NCBI GenBank assembly: GCA_934561515.1
Contig: CAKTGM010000007.1
Span: 1-64,000 of the forward strand
Source of the DNA: an uncultured Oscillospiraceae bacterium
GTDB lineage: Bacteria; Bacillota; Clostridia; Oscillospirales; Oscillospiraceae
Direction of reading: 5' to 3'
Length of the DNA: 64,000 bases
Shown here: one piece after another, positions 17,465 to 25,009 of the stretch
Position numbering within the stretch: the stretch's first letter is position 1
How the letters are laid out: the number at the start of each line of letters is the position of its first letter
Position numbers and translations under genes: made by a program
Notes under the pieces: model-generated
Databases searched by the model: none
What the model was told of the DNA's origin: nothing
What the model saw: the letters and a program-made list of their open reading frames with translations, nothing else

Positions 17465-18151
17465 GTGCCTACGACCACTGTCAATCCCACCCGCATGGAG
17501 CTCACGCGCCTCAAAGCGCGTCTGCGCACCGCCCAGCGTGGGCACAAGCTCCTCAAGGACAAGCGCGACGAGTTGATGAAGCAGTTCATGGACGTTGTGC
17601 GCGAGGACCGCGCGCTGCGCGAGAAGGTGGAGCAGGCCCTGACGCGGGCCTACGGCTCATTCACCGTGGCGAGCGCGCTGATGTCGCCGGAGATGCTCGA
17701 GCAGGCGCTGATGTGTCCGCGCCAGAGCGTTTCGCTCGACATGAGCAGCGAAAACGTGATGAGCGTCGAGGTGCCGCGCTATGAGTTCAAGCTCGCAAGC
17801 GAGGACGGCGGGGACATCTACCCCTACGGCTTTGCCCAGACGAGCGGCGAGCTTGACGATGCCGTGCGCGAGCTGGGCGACATCCTGCCCGACCTTCTGC
17901 GCCTTGCCGAGGTCGAGAAGGCGACGCAGCTGCTCGCTGCCGAGATCGAGCGCACGAGACGGCGCGTCAACGCGCTCGAGTACGTCAAGATCCCGCAGAT
18001 GCAGCAGAGCATCAAGTATATCACGATGAAGCTCGACGAAAACGAGCGCGCCAACACCATCCGCCTCATGAAGGTCAAGGATATGATCCTGCAAGAGGCC
18101 ATCGAGGAGCGCCGCCAGACCGACGCGGCCGCCGGAACGGGGCTTTTGTGA
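17465..18151 (+). CDS. ntpD: V-type ATP synthase subunit D
   Basis: The 228-residue rotor shaft subunit: two long helices (about residues 5-75 and 140-215) that form a coiled coil inside the A3B3 head. The N-terminal NPTRMELTRLKARL block and the C-terminal RRVNALEYVKIPQMQQSIKYI block (about 165-185) are the family landmarks. Translation starts at GTG 17465 after AAGGGGGG. Last gene of the operon, followed directly by a terminator. Confidence 0.94.
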   Translation: MPTTTVNPTRMELTRLKARLRTAQRGHKLLKDKRDELMKQFMDVVREDRALREKVEQALTRAYGSFTVASALMSPEMLEQALMCPRQSVSLDMSSENVMSVEVPRYEFKLASEDGGDIYPYGFAQTSGELDDAVRELGDILPDLLRLAEVEKATQLLAAEIERTRRRVNALEYVKIPQMQQSIKYITMKLDENERANTIRLMKVKDMILQEAIEERRQTDAAAGTGLL

Positions 18152-18158
18152 GAAGTGC

Positions 18159-18195
18159 AAAAAAGAGGGAACCTAAGAAGGTTCCCTCTTTTTTT
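18159..18195. terminator. Bidirectional terminator between the V-ATPase and pyr operons
   Basis: 15-bp perfect stem (18159-18173 with 18180-18194), six-base loop, A run and T run on either side. It separates convergent operons. Confidence 0.9.
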
Positions 18196-18202
18196 GGCTT
18201 TT

Positions 18203-18622
18203 TTAGTTTTCGGCCTTGGTCTCGCAGTACAGGCAGCGGTAGGTGCGCGTGCTCTCTTCGGTCAGCGTGAAGACCTGCGGCAGCTCCTGCTCAACGGAGG
18301 TGATGCAGCGGGGGTTCTTGCAGCGGATGACGTTGGTGATGCGCTCGGGCAGCTTGAGCTGGCGCTTTTCGATGCGCTTGCCGTCCTTAATGATGTTGAC
18401 GGTGATGCCGGGGTCAACATAGCCGATGACGTCCCAGTCAAGGTCGAGCACCTGGTCGATCTTGATGATGTCCTTGCGGCCGAGCTTGCCGCTCGAAACG
18501 TTCTTGAGTAGCGCAACGGAGCAGTCGAGCTTGTCAAGACCGAGGATGTTGTAGAGCTCCATCGCCTTGCCGGCGGAGATGTGGTCGATAACGATACCGT
18601 TGGAAATAGCGTCGATGATCAT
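18203..18622 (-). CDS. pyrI: Aspartate carbamoyltransferase regulatory chain
   Basis: A 139-residue regulatory subunit that binds CTP/ATP and assembles with PyrB. The C-terminal zinc site is complete: Cys101, Cys106, Cys130 and Cys133. The N-terminal effector domain has the usual IDHISAGKA motif (about residues 12-20) and a KIDQVLDLDWDVIGYVDPGIT segment. It lies 15 bases after pyrB and is the last gene of the operon. Its presence means allosteric, E. coli-like ATCase rather than the lone catalytic trimer of Bacillus. Confidence 0.95.
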   Translation of the reverse strand: MIIDAISNGIVIDHISAGKAMELYNILGLDKLDCSVALLKNVSSGKLGRKDIIKIDQVLDLDWDVIGYVDPGITVNIIKDGKRIEKRQLKLPERITNVIRCKNPRCITSVEQELPQVFTLTEESTRTYRCLYCETKAEN

Positions 18623-18637
18623 GTGTAAGTCCCTCCC

Positions 18638-19552
18638 TTATTCAATACCAAGCAGCTTGAGGATGAGCGCCATGCGGATGAAGCGGCCGTTGCGGACCTG
18701 CTTGAAGTAGCAGGCGCGGGGATCGTCGTCCACGGCAACGGAGATCTCGTTCACGCGCGGCAGCGGGTGCAGGATGCAGAGATCCTTCTTGGCGCTGCGC
18801 AGCTTCTCCGGGGTGAGGATGTAGCTGTCCTTCAGGCGGAGGTAATCTTCCTCGTTGAAGAAGCGCTCGCGCTGAACGCGGGTCATGTAGAGAATGTCGA
18901 GCTCGGGCATGACGGCTTCGAGGTCGGTCGTCTGCTCGTAGGGGATGTTGTTCTTCTTGAGCGCCTCGTTCTTCACGTAGCTGGGGAGCTTGAGCTCCTC
19001 GGGGGAGATGAGAACGATCTTGATGCCGGTGTAGCGGCTCAGGGCGCTGATGAGGGAGTGGACGGTGCGGCCGAACTTCAGGTCGCCGCAGAAGCCCACG
19101 GTCAGGTCGTTGAAGCGGCCCTTTTCACGGTTGATGGTGAGAAGGTCGGTCAGCGTCTGGGTGGGGTGGTTGTGGCCGCCGTCGCCCGCGTTGATGACGG
19201 GGACCTCGGAGTGCATGGAGGCGACCAGCGGCGCGCCCTCCTTGGGGTGGCGCATGGCGATGATGTCAGCATAGCAGCTGACAGTGCGCACCGTGTCGGA
19301 AACGCTCTCGCCCTTGGCGGCGGAAGAGCTGCTTGCGGACGAGAAGCCCAGCACCTTGCCGCCGAGACCGAGCATCGCGGACTCAAAGCTCAGGCGCGTG
19401 CGGGTGGAAGGCTCAAAGAAGAGCGTTGCGAGGATCTTGCCGTCGCACTTGTGTGCGTAGGCGTCGGGGTGGTCGATGATGTCATTGGCCGTGGCGACCA
19501 TATCGTCGATCTCCTGGGTGGTCAGCTGTAAAATGTCGATCAAATGCTCCAT
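18638..19552 (-). CDS. pyrB: Aspartate carbamoyltransferase catalytic chain
   Basis: A 304-residue enzyme that makes carbamoyl aspartate, the committed pyrimidine step. The carbamoyl-phosphate site STRTR is at 49-53, GHNHPTQTLTDLLT and HPLPRVNEI follow in the usual places. The ATG at 19550-19552 is one base from the end of pyrE; upstream in-frame extension is not needed. Works with PyrI encoded next. Confidence 0.97.
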   Translation of the reverse strand: MEHLIDILQLTTQEIDDMVATANDIIDHPDAYAHKCDGKILATLFFEPSTRTRLSFESAMLGLGGKVLGFSSASSSSAAKGESVSDTVRTVSCYADIIAMRHPKEGAPLVASMHSEVPVINAGDGGHNHPTQTLTDLLTINREKGRFNDLTVGFCGDLKFGRTVHSLISALSRYTGIKIVLISPEELKLPSYVKNEALKKNNIPYEQTTDLEAVMPELDILYMTRVQRERFFNEEDYLRLKDSYILTPEKLRSAKKDLCILHPLPRVNEISVAVDDDPRACYFKQVRNGRFIRMALILKLLGIE

Positions 19553-19553
19553 G

Positions 19554-20201
19554 TTAGTTCTTTCCTCCGATCCAAGATTCATCCGACGGGTTGTTGCGGA
19601 ACTGAATGAGACGCGCAACGTCCTCGGGGTGGATATAGTTTTGCTTCGCCGCTACGTCGGCGATGACATCAAAGTTGGTGAGGCTGTGATTTCTCACGTT
19701 GGCGGCGGCGAGGCGGTCAAGACCCTTCTGCATCCCGTAGGTGAAGATGCTCGCAACGCCCAGCACCTCCGCGCCCGCTTCGCGCAGGACGCTTACAACG
19801 TCCAGAACGCTGCCGCCGGTGGAGATGAGGTCCTCGATGACGACGACCTTCTGGCCCGGCTCAAGGCGGCCCTCGATCTGGTTCTGGCGGCCGTGGTCCT
19901 TGCCGGACGAGCGCACATAGCCCATGGGAAGGCCCATCATGTGACCGACGATGGCGGCGTGGGCGATGCCCGCCGTGCTCGTGCCCATCAGCACCTCCGC
20001 GTCGGGATAGTCTGTGCGGATGACCTCGCACAGCGCGCTTTCCACCTGCGTGCGCACCTCGGGCGCGGTCAGGATGAGGCGGTTGTCGCAGTAGACGGGG
20101 CTCTTAATGCCGCTGGCCCAGGTGAAGGGCTCGTCCGGGCGGAAAAAGACCGCGCGGATGGAGAGCAGGCCCTCTGCAATGCTGCGTTCCAAATGCTCCA
20201 T
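19554..20201 (-). CDS. pyrE: Orotate phosphoribosyltransferase
   Basis: A 215-residue enzyme converting orotate and PRPP to OMP. The PRPP loop VVVIEDLISTGGS (EDLISTGG at 123-130) and the flexible-loop lysine segment SSGKDHG (98-104) are present. I use the ATG at 20199-20201, preceded by AAAGGAG; an in-frame TTG further upstream would overlap that site. It ends one base before pyrB. Confidence 0.96.
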   Translation of the reverse strand: MEHLERSIAEGLLSIRAVFFRPDEPFTWASGIKSPVYCDNRLILTAPEVRTQVESALCEVIRTDYPDAEVLMGTSTAGIAHAAIVGHMMGLPMGYVRSSGKDHGRQNQIEGRLEPGQKVVVIEDLISTGGSVLDVVSVLREAGAEVLGVASIFTYGMQKGLDRLAAANVRNHSLTNFDVIADVAAKQNYIHPEDVARLIQFRNNPSDESWIGGKN

Positions 20202-20226
20202 TTCTATCTCTTCTCCTTTCAAATGA

Positions 20227-20877
20227 TCAGTCGATTGACAAGATCAGGGTTTCCAAAGTATCGGGTGTTTCGCTGATGTAGTCGGCGCCGGCGGCGGTGA
20301 GCTCCTCGCGGCTGCCGTAGCCGTAGAGCACGCCGATCACATCGAGTCCTGCCATGTGCGCGCCGATGACGTCGTGCTCGCGGTCGCCGACCATGACGGC
20401 GCGGGAAAGATCATCGCAGCCGGCCGCCTTGAGCGCGGCTTTTACGACGTTTACCTTTTTGCCCGCTTCCTTGTCGCCCTCGGGCGCGCCGCAGACGGCG
20501 TCAAAGTAGGGCGCGAGCGAGAAGTGCTCCAGAATGCGCTCGGCCATGGTGTCGAGCTTCGATGTGGCGACAAAAAGACGCTTGCCCTCGCTCCTGAGAT
20601 GCGCGAGCAGCGCGGGGATGCCGGGGTAGGGGGCGTTGTCGAGCCAGCCGTCCTGCCGGTAGTATTCGCGGAATTTCGCAACCGCAGCGTCGACATCTTC
20701 CGCGCTCACGAAGCGTGCGAAGGTCTCGCTGAGCGGCGGGCCGACAAAGAACGACAGCTCGCGCCAGTCGCGCTCGATGCCGAACGCACGCAGGGCGTAC
20801 TGTCCGGCCTTCATGATGCCGGGGCCGGAGTCGGTCAGCGTGCCGTCCAGATCAAAGAGAATGATATCGCGGCGCAT
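20227..20877 (-). CDS. HAD superfamily phosphatase (subfamily IA) within the pyr operon
   Basis: A 216-residue HAD hydrolase. Motif I is DLDGT with nucleophile Asp9 and acid/base Asp11; motif II is ATSK near 101-104; motif III/IV is KKVNVVKAAL and MVGDREHDV near 165. A helical cap at about 20-85 puts it with phosphoglycolate-phosphatase-like (Gph/PpaX) members. In the middle of a pyrimidine operon, a nucleotide 5'-phosphatase role (UMP/OMP overflow or housekeeping) is a reasonable inference, but substrates of these enzymes cannot be read from sequence. It lies only a few bases after pyrF and before pyrE. Confidence 0.88.
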   Translation of the reverse strand: MRRDIILFDLDGTLTDSGPGIMKAGQYALRAFGIERDWRELSFFVGPPLSETFARFVSAEDVDAAVAKFREYYRQDGWLDNAPYPGIPALLAHLRSEGKRLFVATSKLDTMAERILEHFSLAPYFDAVCGAPEGDKEAGKKVNVVKAALKAAGCDDLSRAVMVGDREHDVIGAHMAGLDVIGVLYGYGSREELTAAGADYISETPDTLETLILSID

Positions 20878-20880
20878 TGC

Positions 20881-21579
20881 TTAGCCCACAAACTCGCTGA
20901 CGCAGCGGCGATAGGCGGCGACGGGGTCCTCCGCCTGCGTGATGGGACGGCCGACAACGATGTAGTCCGAGCCGATCTCGCGCGCCTTTGCGGGCGTGGT
21001 GATGCGCACCTGGTCGTCCGCCTTCGCGTCGGCAAAGCGGATGCCGGGGGTGACGGTGACAAATTCCTTCGCGCAGGCTTCATGGATGCGCCCGGCCTCG
21101 AGCGGGGAGCAGACCACGCCGTCAAGACCGGCGGCCATGGCGTTTTTCGCGTAGTCGATCACCACTTCCTCAAGGGGGCGGTGGATGCCGATCTCATCCT
21201 CCATGCTCTGCTGGCTCGTGGAGGTGAGCTGCGTGACGGCGATGAGCATCGGACGCGTGCCGTCCGCGCGGGTCAGACCCTCGAGCGCGGCGGACATCAT
21301 CGCGCGCGTGCCGGGGGCGTGGAGGTTGACCATGTCCACATCGAGGGAGGAGAGCACGGCCATGGCCTTTTTCACGGTGTTGGGGATGTCGTGCAGCTTG
21401 AGATCGAGGAAGATCTTGTGGCCGCGGGCCTTGATCTCGCGCACGATCGCGGGGCCTTCGGCGTAGAAGAGCTCCATGCCAATCTTCACAAAGGGCTTTT
21501 CGCCGGTGAAGCGGTCGAGAAACGCGAGGGTCTTTTCCTTGCTGTCGAAATCCAGCGCAATGATAACGTCCTTACCCAT
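20881..21579 (-). CDS. pyrF: Orotidine 5'-phosphate decarboxylase
   Basis: A 232-residue decarboxylase yielding UMP. The catalytic Asp/Lys set is in FLDLKLHDIPNT (Asp59, Lys61, Asp64); the phosphate-gripping part is VVGRPIT near the C terminus. The ATG at 21577-21579 follows AGGAGG; an upstream GTG is not needed. Its start overlaps the end of pyrD by eight bases. Confidence 0.96.
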   Translation of the reverse strand: MGKDVIIALDFDSKEKTLAFLDRFTGEKPFVKIGMELFYAEGPAIVREIKARGHKIFLDLKLHDIPNTVKKAMAVLSSLDVDMVNLHAPGTRAMMSAALEGLTRADGTRPMLIAVTQLTSTSQQSMEDEIGIHRPLEEVVIDYAKNAMAAGLDGVVCSPLEAGRIHEACAKEFVTVTPGIRFADAKADDQVRITTPAKAREIGSDYIVVGRPITQAEDPVAAYRRCVSEFVG

Positions 21580-22489
21580 GGTGGGCACCTCCTATGATGT
21601 CGTTCAAATCGTTGATATTGTATTTCTGCATGACGCGCGGCAGATCCTCGACGATGCGGCGGCAGGCGAAGGGGTCGACAAGGTTGGCAGCGCCGACCTC
21701 GACCGCCGTTGCGCCCGCGAGCATCAGCTCGATGACATCCTCGGCACTCATCACGCCGCCGAGACCGACGACGGGGATGCGCACCGCTTCATAGACCTGC
21801 CAGACCATGCGCACGGCAAGCGGGAAGATCGCCGGGCCGGACATACCGCCCGTGCCGTTGGCAAGCAGCGGGCGCTTCGTTCTGGGGTCGATGCGCATGC
21901 CCATCACGGTGTTGATGAGGCTGATGCCGTCCGCGCCTGCGTCCTCGCAGGCTCTCGCAATGTCTGCAATGCTCGTGACGTTGGGGGAGAGCTTGACGAT
22001 GACGGGCTTTTTGACCGCGTCCTTCACCGCGCGCGTGACCGACGCGGCAGCCTTCGGGTCAGTGCCGAAGCTCATGCCGCCGCCGTGGACATTGGGGCAG
22101 GAGATGTTCACCTCGAGCCAGCCGACCTGCGGGCAGGCGTCGAGCTTCCGGCAGACCTCGACATATTCATCGAGCGAAAAACCGCTGACATTCGCCATGA
22201 CGGGCTTGTGGAAAACGCGCGCGAGCCTGGGAAGCTCCTCGGCGATGACCGCGTCCACACCGGGATTCTGAAGGCCCACGGCGTTGAGCACACCGCTTTG
22301 CATCTCGGCGATGCGCGGCTGGGGGTTGCCAAGGCGCGGCTCGCGCGTCGTTCCCTTGAAGGAGAACGTGCCGAGGCAGTTGATATCGTAAAGCTCTGCG
22401 AACTCGTATCCGTAGCCAAAGGTGCCGCTCGCGGGAATGACGGGGTTGTCGAGCGGAAGAGAGCAGAGCGTGACGTTCGTTTTTACCAT
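21572..22489 (-). CDS. pyrD: Dihydroorotate dehydrogenase, class 1B catalytic subunit
   Basis: A 305-residue FMN enzyme oxidising dihydroorotate. Catalytic Cys131 is in NISCPN, the hallmark of class 1 enzymes (class 2 uses Ser). FMN-binding GLGGVMSAEDV lies near 245. With PyrK encoded directly upstream this is the NAD+-linked PyrDB type. It overlaps pyrK by seven bases and pyrF by eight. Confidence 0.96.
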   Translation of the reverse strand: MVKTNVTLCSLPLDNPVIPASGTFGYGYEFAELYDINCLGTFSFKGTTREPRLGNPQPRIAEMQSGVLNAVGLQNPGVDAVIAEELPRLARVFHKPVMANVSGFSLDEYVEVCRKLDACPQVGWLEVNISCPNVHGGGMSFGTDPKAAASVTRAVKDAVKKPVIVKLSPNVTSIADIARACEDAGADGISLINTVMGMRIDPRTKRPLLANGTGGMSGPAIFPLAVRMVWQVYEAVRIPVVGLGGVMSAEDVIELMLAGATAVEVGAANLVDPFACRRIVEDLPRVMQKYNINDLNDIIGGAHHG

Positions 22490-23211
22490 TTGATCTCATC
22501 CCTCCCAAATACGGGACCCTCGCGGCAGACGCGCTTGGGGCCGTTCACCGTGTCGATCGTGCAGCCCATGCACGCGCCGAAGCCGCAGCCCATGCGCGCT
22601 TCCAGACTGATCTGGCCGGGCTTGTCCGTCCTTGCGCAAAGCGCCTTGAGCATCGGCGTCGGCCCGCAGGCGCAGACGGTGTCGAACTGCCCGGGCAGCG
22701 CGTCGGTCACAAAGCCGCGCGTGCCGCGTCCGCCGTCCGCCGTTGCGATGACGGTCTGCACGCCGAGCGCTTTGAATTCGTTTTCATAGAACACATCCTC
22801 TGCCGTGTTGAAGCCGAGAACGGCGACGGGCGTTTTGCCCGCGGCAAGAAGATGCTTGGCAAGGCCGAAGAGCGGTGCGGCGCCGATGCCGCCGCCTGCA
22901 AGGAGCGTCGTTTCGCCGCAGGCGGCAACGTCAAAGCCGTTGCCAAGACCCGAGAGCGCGTCAAGCGTCTGTCCCGGCGTGCGGCGGGAGAGCCAGTCCG
23001 TTCCGCCGCCGACGACTTTATAAAGGAGCGTGACGCACTTTTCGTCCCAGTCGCAGATGGAGATGGGCCTGCGCAGGAAGAAACCGGGCAGGCGAAGGTC
23101 GAGGAACTGGCCCGGCGCGGTGATGGCCGAGGTGTCGCCCTCGAGCTTCAAACGGTAGACACCGGAAGCGATGGGGGCATTCTCCGCGATGGTGTATTTT
23201 ACTTCGATCAA
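22483..23211 (-). CDS. pyrK: Dihydroorotate dehydrogenase electron transfer subunit
   Basis: A 242-residue FAD and [2Fe-2S] subunit that passes electrons from PyrD to NAD+. Cys209, Cys214, Cys217 and Cys229 form the iron-sulfur motif C-x4-C-x2-C-x11-C. FAD-binding RRPISI and the nucleotide-binding GGGIGAAPL segment are clear. Translation appears to start at TTG (23209-23211), seven bases after GGAGG and overlapping the stop of pyrC as TTGA; no ATG exists in a suitable place. Confidence 0.94.
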   Translation of the reverse strand: MIEVKYTIAENAPIASGVYRLKLEGDTSAITAPGQFLDLRLPGFFLRRPISICDWDEKCVTLLYKVVGGGTDWLSRRTPGQTLDALSGLGNGFDVAACGETTLLAGGGIGAAPLFGLAKHLLAAGKTPVAVLGFNTAEDVFYENEFKALGVQTVIATADGGRGTRGFVTDALPGQFDTVCACGPTPMLKALCARTDKPGQISLEARMGCGFGACMGCTIDTVNGPKRVCREGPVFGRDEIKW

Positions 23212-24479
23212 AGTGTGTCCTCCTTCCAGACGATCTCGCCGCCGATCATCGTCAGCTTGCACGCGCCGGTGAGGCACGTGCCGGCGAAGGGCGTTGCGCG
23301 CCCCATGGTCAAAAATGTTTCGGGGTCGACGGTGTAGCTTTCATTGAGGTCGAATACCGTCAGGTCGGCGACCTGGCCCACGGCGATCTCCGTGCCGCAG
23401 CCGAAGCGGCGCATCGGAGCGGTGTGCATCAGCTCGACGAGCTTTTCAAGCGGCAGGATGCCCTTTTTTACAAGGTGCGTGTAGCTTGCGGCAAAGGACG
23501 TTTCCAGCCCGACAACGCCCATGGCGCTCTTTTCGAGGCCCTTGGACTTTTCCTCGTGGCTGTGGGGCGCGTGGTCGGTGATGAGCATATCGATCGTCCC
23601 GTCCAGAAGCCCCTCGATGAGCGCCTCGCGGTCGGCCTGATCGCGCAGGGGAGGATTCATCTTGAAGCGTCCGTCCTCCTGAAGGTCGTCCTGTGTGAAG
23701 GCGAGGTAGTGCGGCGCTGTTTCGCACGTCACGTTTACGCCGCGGCGCTTGGCGTCGCGGATGACCTGAACGCTTTCCCTGGTCGAAACGTGGCAGACGT
23801 GGTAGGCGCAGCCCGTTTCCTCGGCGAGCTTTACATCGCGCGCGATCTGGCCCCACTCGCTCTCCGAGCAGATGCCGCGGTGCCCGTGGGCGCGGGCATA
23901 CGCGCCGTCGTGGATGTAGCCGCCGCGCAGCAGGGAATTGTCCTCGCAGTGCGCGGCGAGGATCTTGCCGAGGCGGCGGCACTCGGCCATCGCCTGACGC
24001 ATCATGCTCTCGGACTGCACGCCGCGCCCGTCGTCGGAAAAGGCGATGACGTTTTGCGCCATGCCTGCAAGGTCCGCGAGCTGCTCGCCCTTTTCGCCGA
24101 CCGTGATCGCCCCGTAGGGATGCACGTGAACGAGGGCGTCCTTCTCGATGAGCGCGCGCTGGAGCGCGAGCGCTTCGGCGCAGTCGGGCACGGGGTTCAG
24201 GTTCGGCATGGCGGCAACGTGGGCAAAGCCGCCGTGCGCGGCGGCCAGCGTGCCGGAGCGGATGGTTTCCTTATAAGAAAATCCCGGCTCACGAAGATGA
24301 ACATGAACATCAACGAAACCGGGAAACAAAACCTTATTGGAAATATCAATAGTAATAGTATCATCAGAACGGAAAACACCATCGCCAATAGAGACGATCT
24401 TTCCGTCCGAAAGAAACACGTCCGCCAAATGAAACACGCCCTGCGAAAAAACCTGTGCATTCTTCAGAAGATAGCGCAT
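23208..24479 (-). CDS. pyrC: Dihydroorotase
   Basis: A 423-residue amidohydrolase (class I, PyrC-like long form). The metal motif DVHVHLREPG gives His59 and His61; DITDHAPH-like TDHAPHSHEEK near 300 gives the catalytic Asp. Two ATGs fit (24485 and 24479); I choose 24479 because AAGGAGG is eight bases before it and only two before the other. The first 60-70 codons (about 24270-24479) use AT-ending codons (GAT, ACT, ATT, GTT) unlike the rest of the gene. First gene of the pyr operon. Confidence 0.95.
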   Translation of the reverse strand: MRYLLKNAQVFSQGVFHLADVFLSDGKIVSIGDGVFRSDDTITIDISNKVLFPGFVDVHVHLREPGFSYKETIRSGTLAAAHGGFAHVAAMPNLNPVPDCAEALALQRALIEKDALVHVHPYGAITVGEKGEQLADLAGMAQNVIAFSDDGRGVQSESMMRQAMAECRRLGKILAAHCEDNSLLRGGYIHDGAYARAHGHRGICSESEWGQIARDVKLAEETGCAYHVCHVSTRESVQVIRDAKRRGVNVTCETAPHYLAFTQDDLQEDGRFKMNPPLRDQADREALIEGLLDGTIDMLITDHAPHSHEEKSKGLEKSAMGVVGLETSFAASYTHLVKKGILPLEKLVELMHTAPMRRFGCGTEIAVGQVADLTVFDLNESYTVDPETFLTMGRATPFAGTCLTGACKLTMIGGEIVWKEDTL

Positions 24480-24510
24480 TTTCATTTCCTCCTTGTGTTG
24501 TTTTCGGTGC

Positions 24511-24539
24511 ATTATACGGGATAATTTCAGGAATGTCAA
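24511..24539 (-). promoter_or_regulatory. Consensus promoter of the pyr operon
   Basis: On the minus strand TTGACA (24534-24539), 17-base spacer, TATAAT (24511-24516). Transcription should start near 24504, leaving a leader of only about 25 bases, too short for a PyrR-type attenuator. Confidence 0.85.
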
Positions 24540-24761
24540 GAGCAAAAATCCCGGAAAAACAGCGCGGCAAAAGAAGAGATGAGAAAGTATGCAGCTTTGC
24601 TTTGCCCTGCCCTGCGCCGCGCGTTTTTTGCGGCGGCGGAGGGGCGGAAAAGAGGGGGCGGGCTTGGTGTAAACTGCTGTATTCCGCCGAAGGGCCTTCG
24701 GCGAAAGAACGTACTTTTCAACGAAAATTTGCCAGGCGCGGAAAAATGTAAAATTATGCGG
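24540..24761. other. Spacer between the divergent pyr and aro promoters
   Basis: About 220 bases with no credible gene. It contains a small perfect inverted repeat (24685-24693 with 24695-24703, GC-rich) and a GC-rich block near 24605-24665; neither forms a terminator with a T run. Confidence 0.4.
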
Positions 24762-24790
24762 TTGACAATCGCCGCACAGACTCTTATACT
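24762..24790 (+). promoter_or_regulatory. Consensus promoter of the aromatic amino acid operon
   Basis: TTGACA at 24762-24767, 17-base spacer, TATACT at 24785-24790; start expected near 24797, 28 bases before the leader peptide ATG. Confidence 0.85.
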
Positions 24791-24824
24791 GAGGGCAACA
24801 AAGCTCTATGAACGGAGAACAGCA

Positions 24825-24878
24825 ATGAAGAGCATTTTCGTTTTTGCATACTATTATTACTTTACTATGAATTCGTAG
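24825..24878 (+). CDS. Phe/Tyr-rich leader peptide of the aro operon attenuator
   Basis: A 17-codon ORF, MKSIFVFAYYYYFTMNS, with GGAG seven bases before the ATG. Seven of nine residues at positions 5-13 are Phe or Tyr, including four consecutive Tyr codons (TAC/TAT). This is the composition of known attenuator leaders such as pheL and pheA/aroF-type leaders. Ribosome stalling at Phe or Tyr codons when the charged tRNAs are scarce would alter folding of the downstream RNA and prevent the terminator at 24934-24967. A hairpin (24862-24867 with 24876-24881) overlaps the end of this ORF and could be the pause structure. The peptide itself probably has no function. Confidence 0.88.
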   Translation: MKSIFVFAYYYYFTMNS

Positions 24879-24933
24879 TAAGGCTGATTTGTGATGCAAA
24901 GATGCAAAGAAGGCTCTGAGAAGAGATTGCTTG

Positions 24934-24967
24934 ATGCGGCACAGGTTCGGCCTGTGCCGCATTTTTT
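24934..24967 (+). terminator. Attenuator terminator of the aro operon
   Basis: 12-bp perfect stem (24934-24945 with 24951-24962), five-base loop, then six T. It lies between the leader peptide and the DAHP synthase start. I could not identify the competing antiterminator stem by eye. Confidence 0.88.
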
Positions 24968-25009
24968 CATTGTGGCGATATGTGTTTGGTCAAGAAGGAG
25001 GATACTATC

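Noticed and set aside
24489..24962. PyrR-binding loop or T-box in the pyr/aro intergenic region
   Set aside because: No T-box GGUGGNACCGCG-type sequence and no PyrR loop found; the aro leader is explained by a peptide attenuator and the pyr leader is too short.
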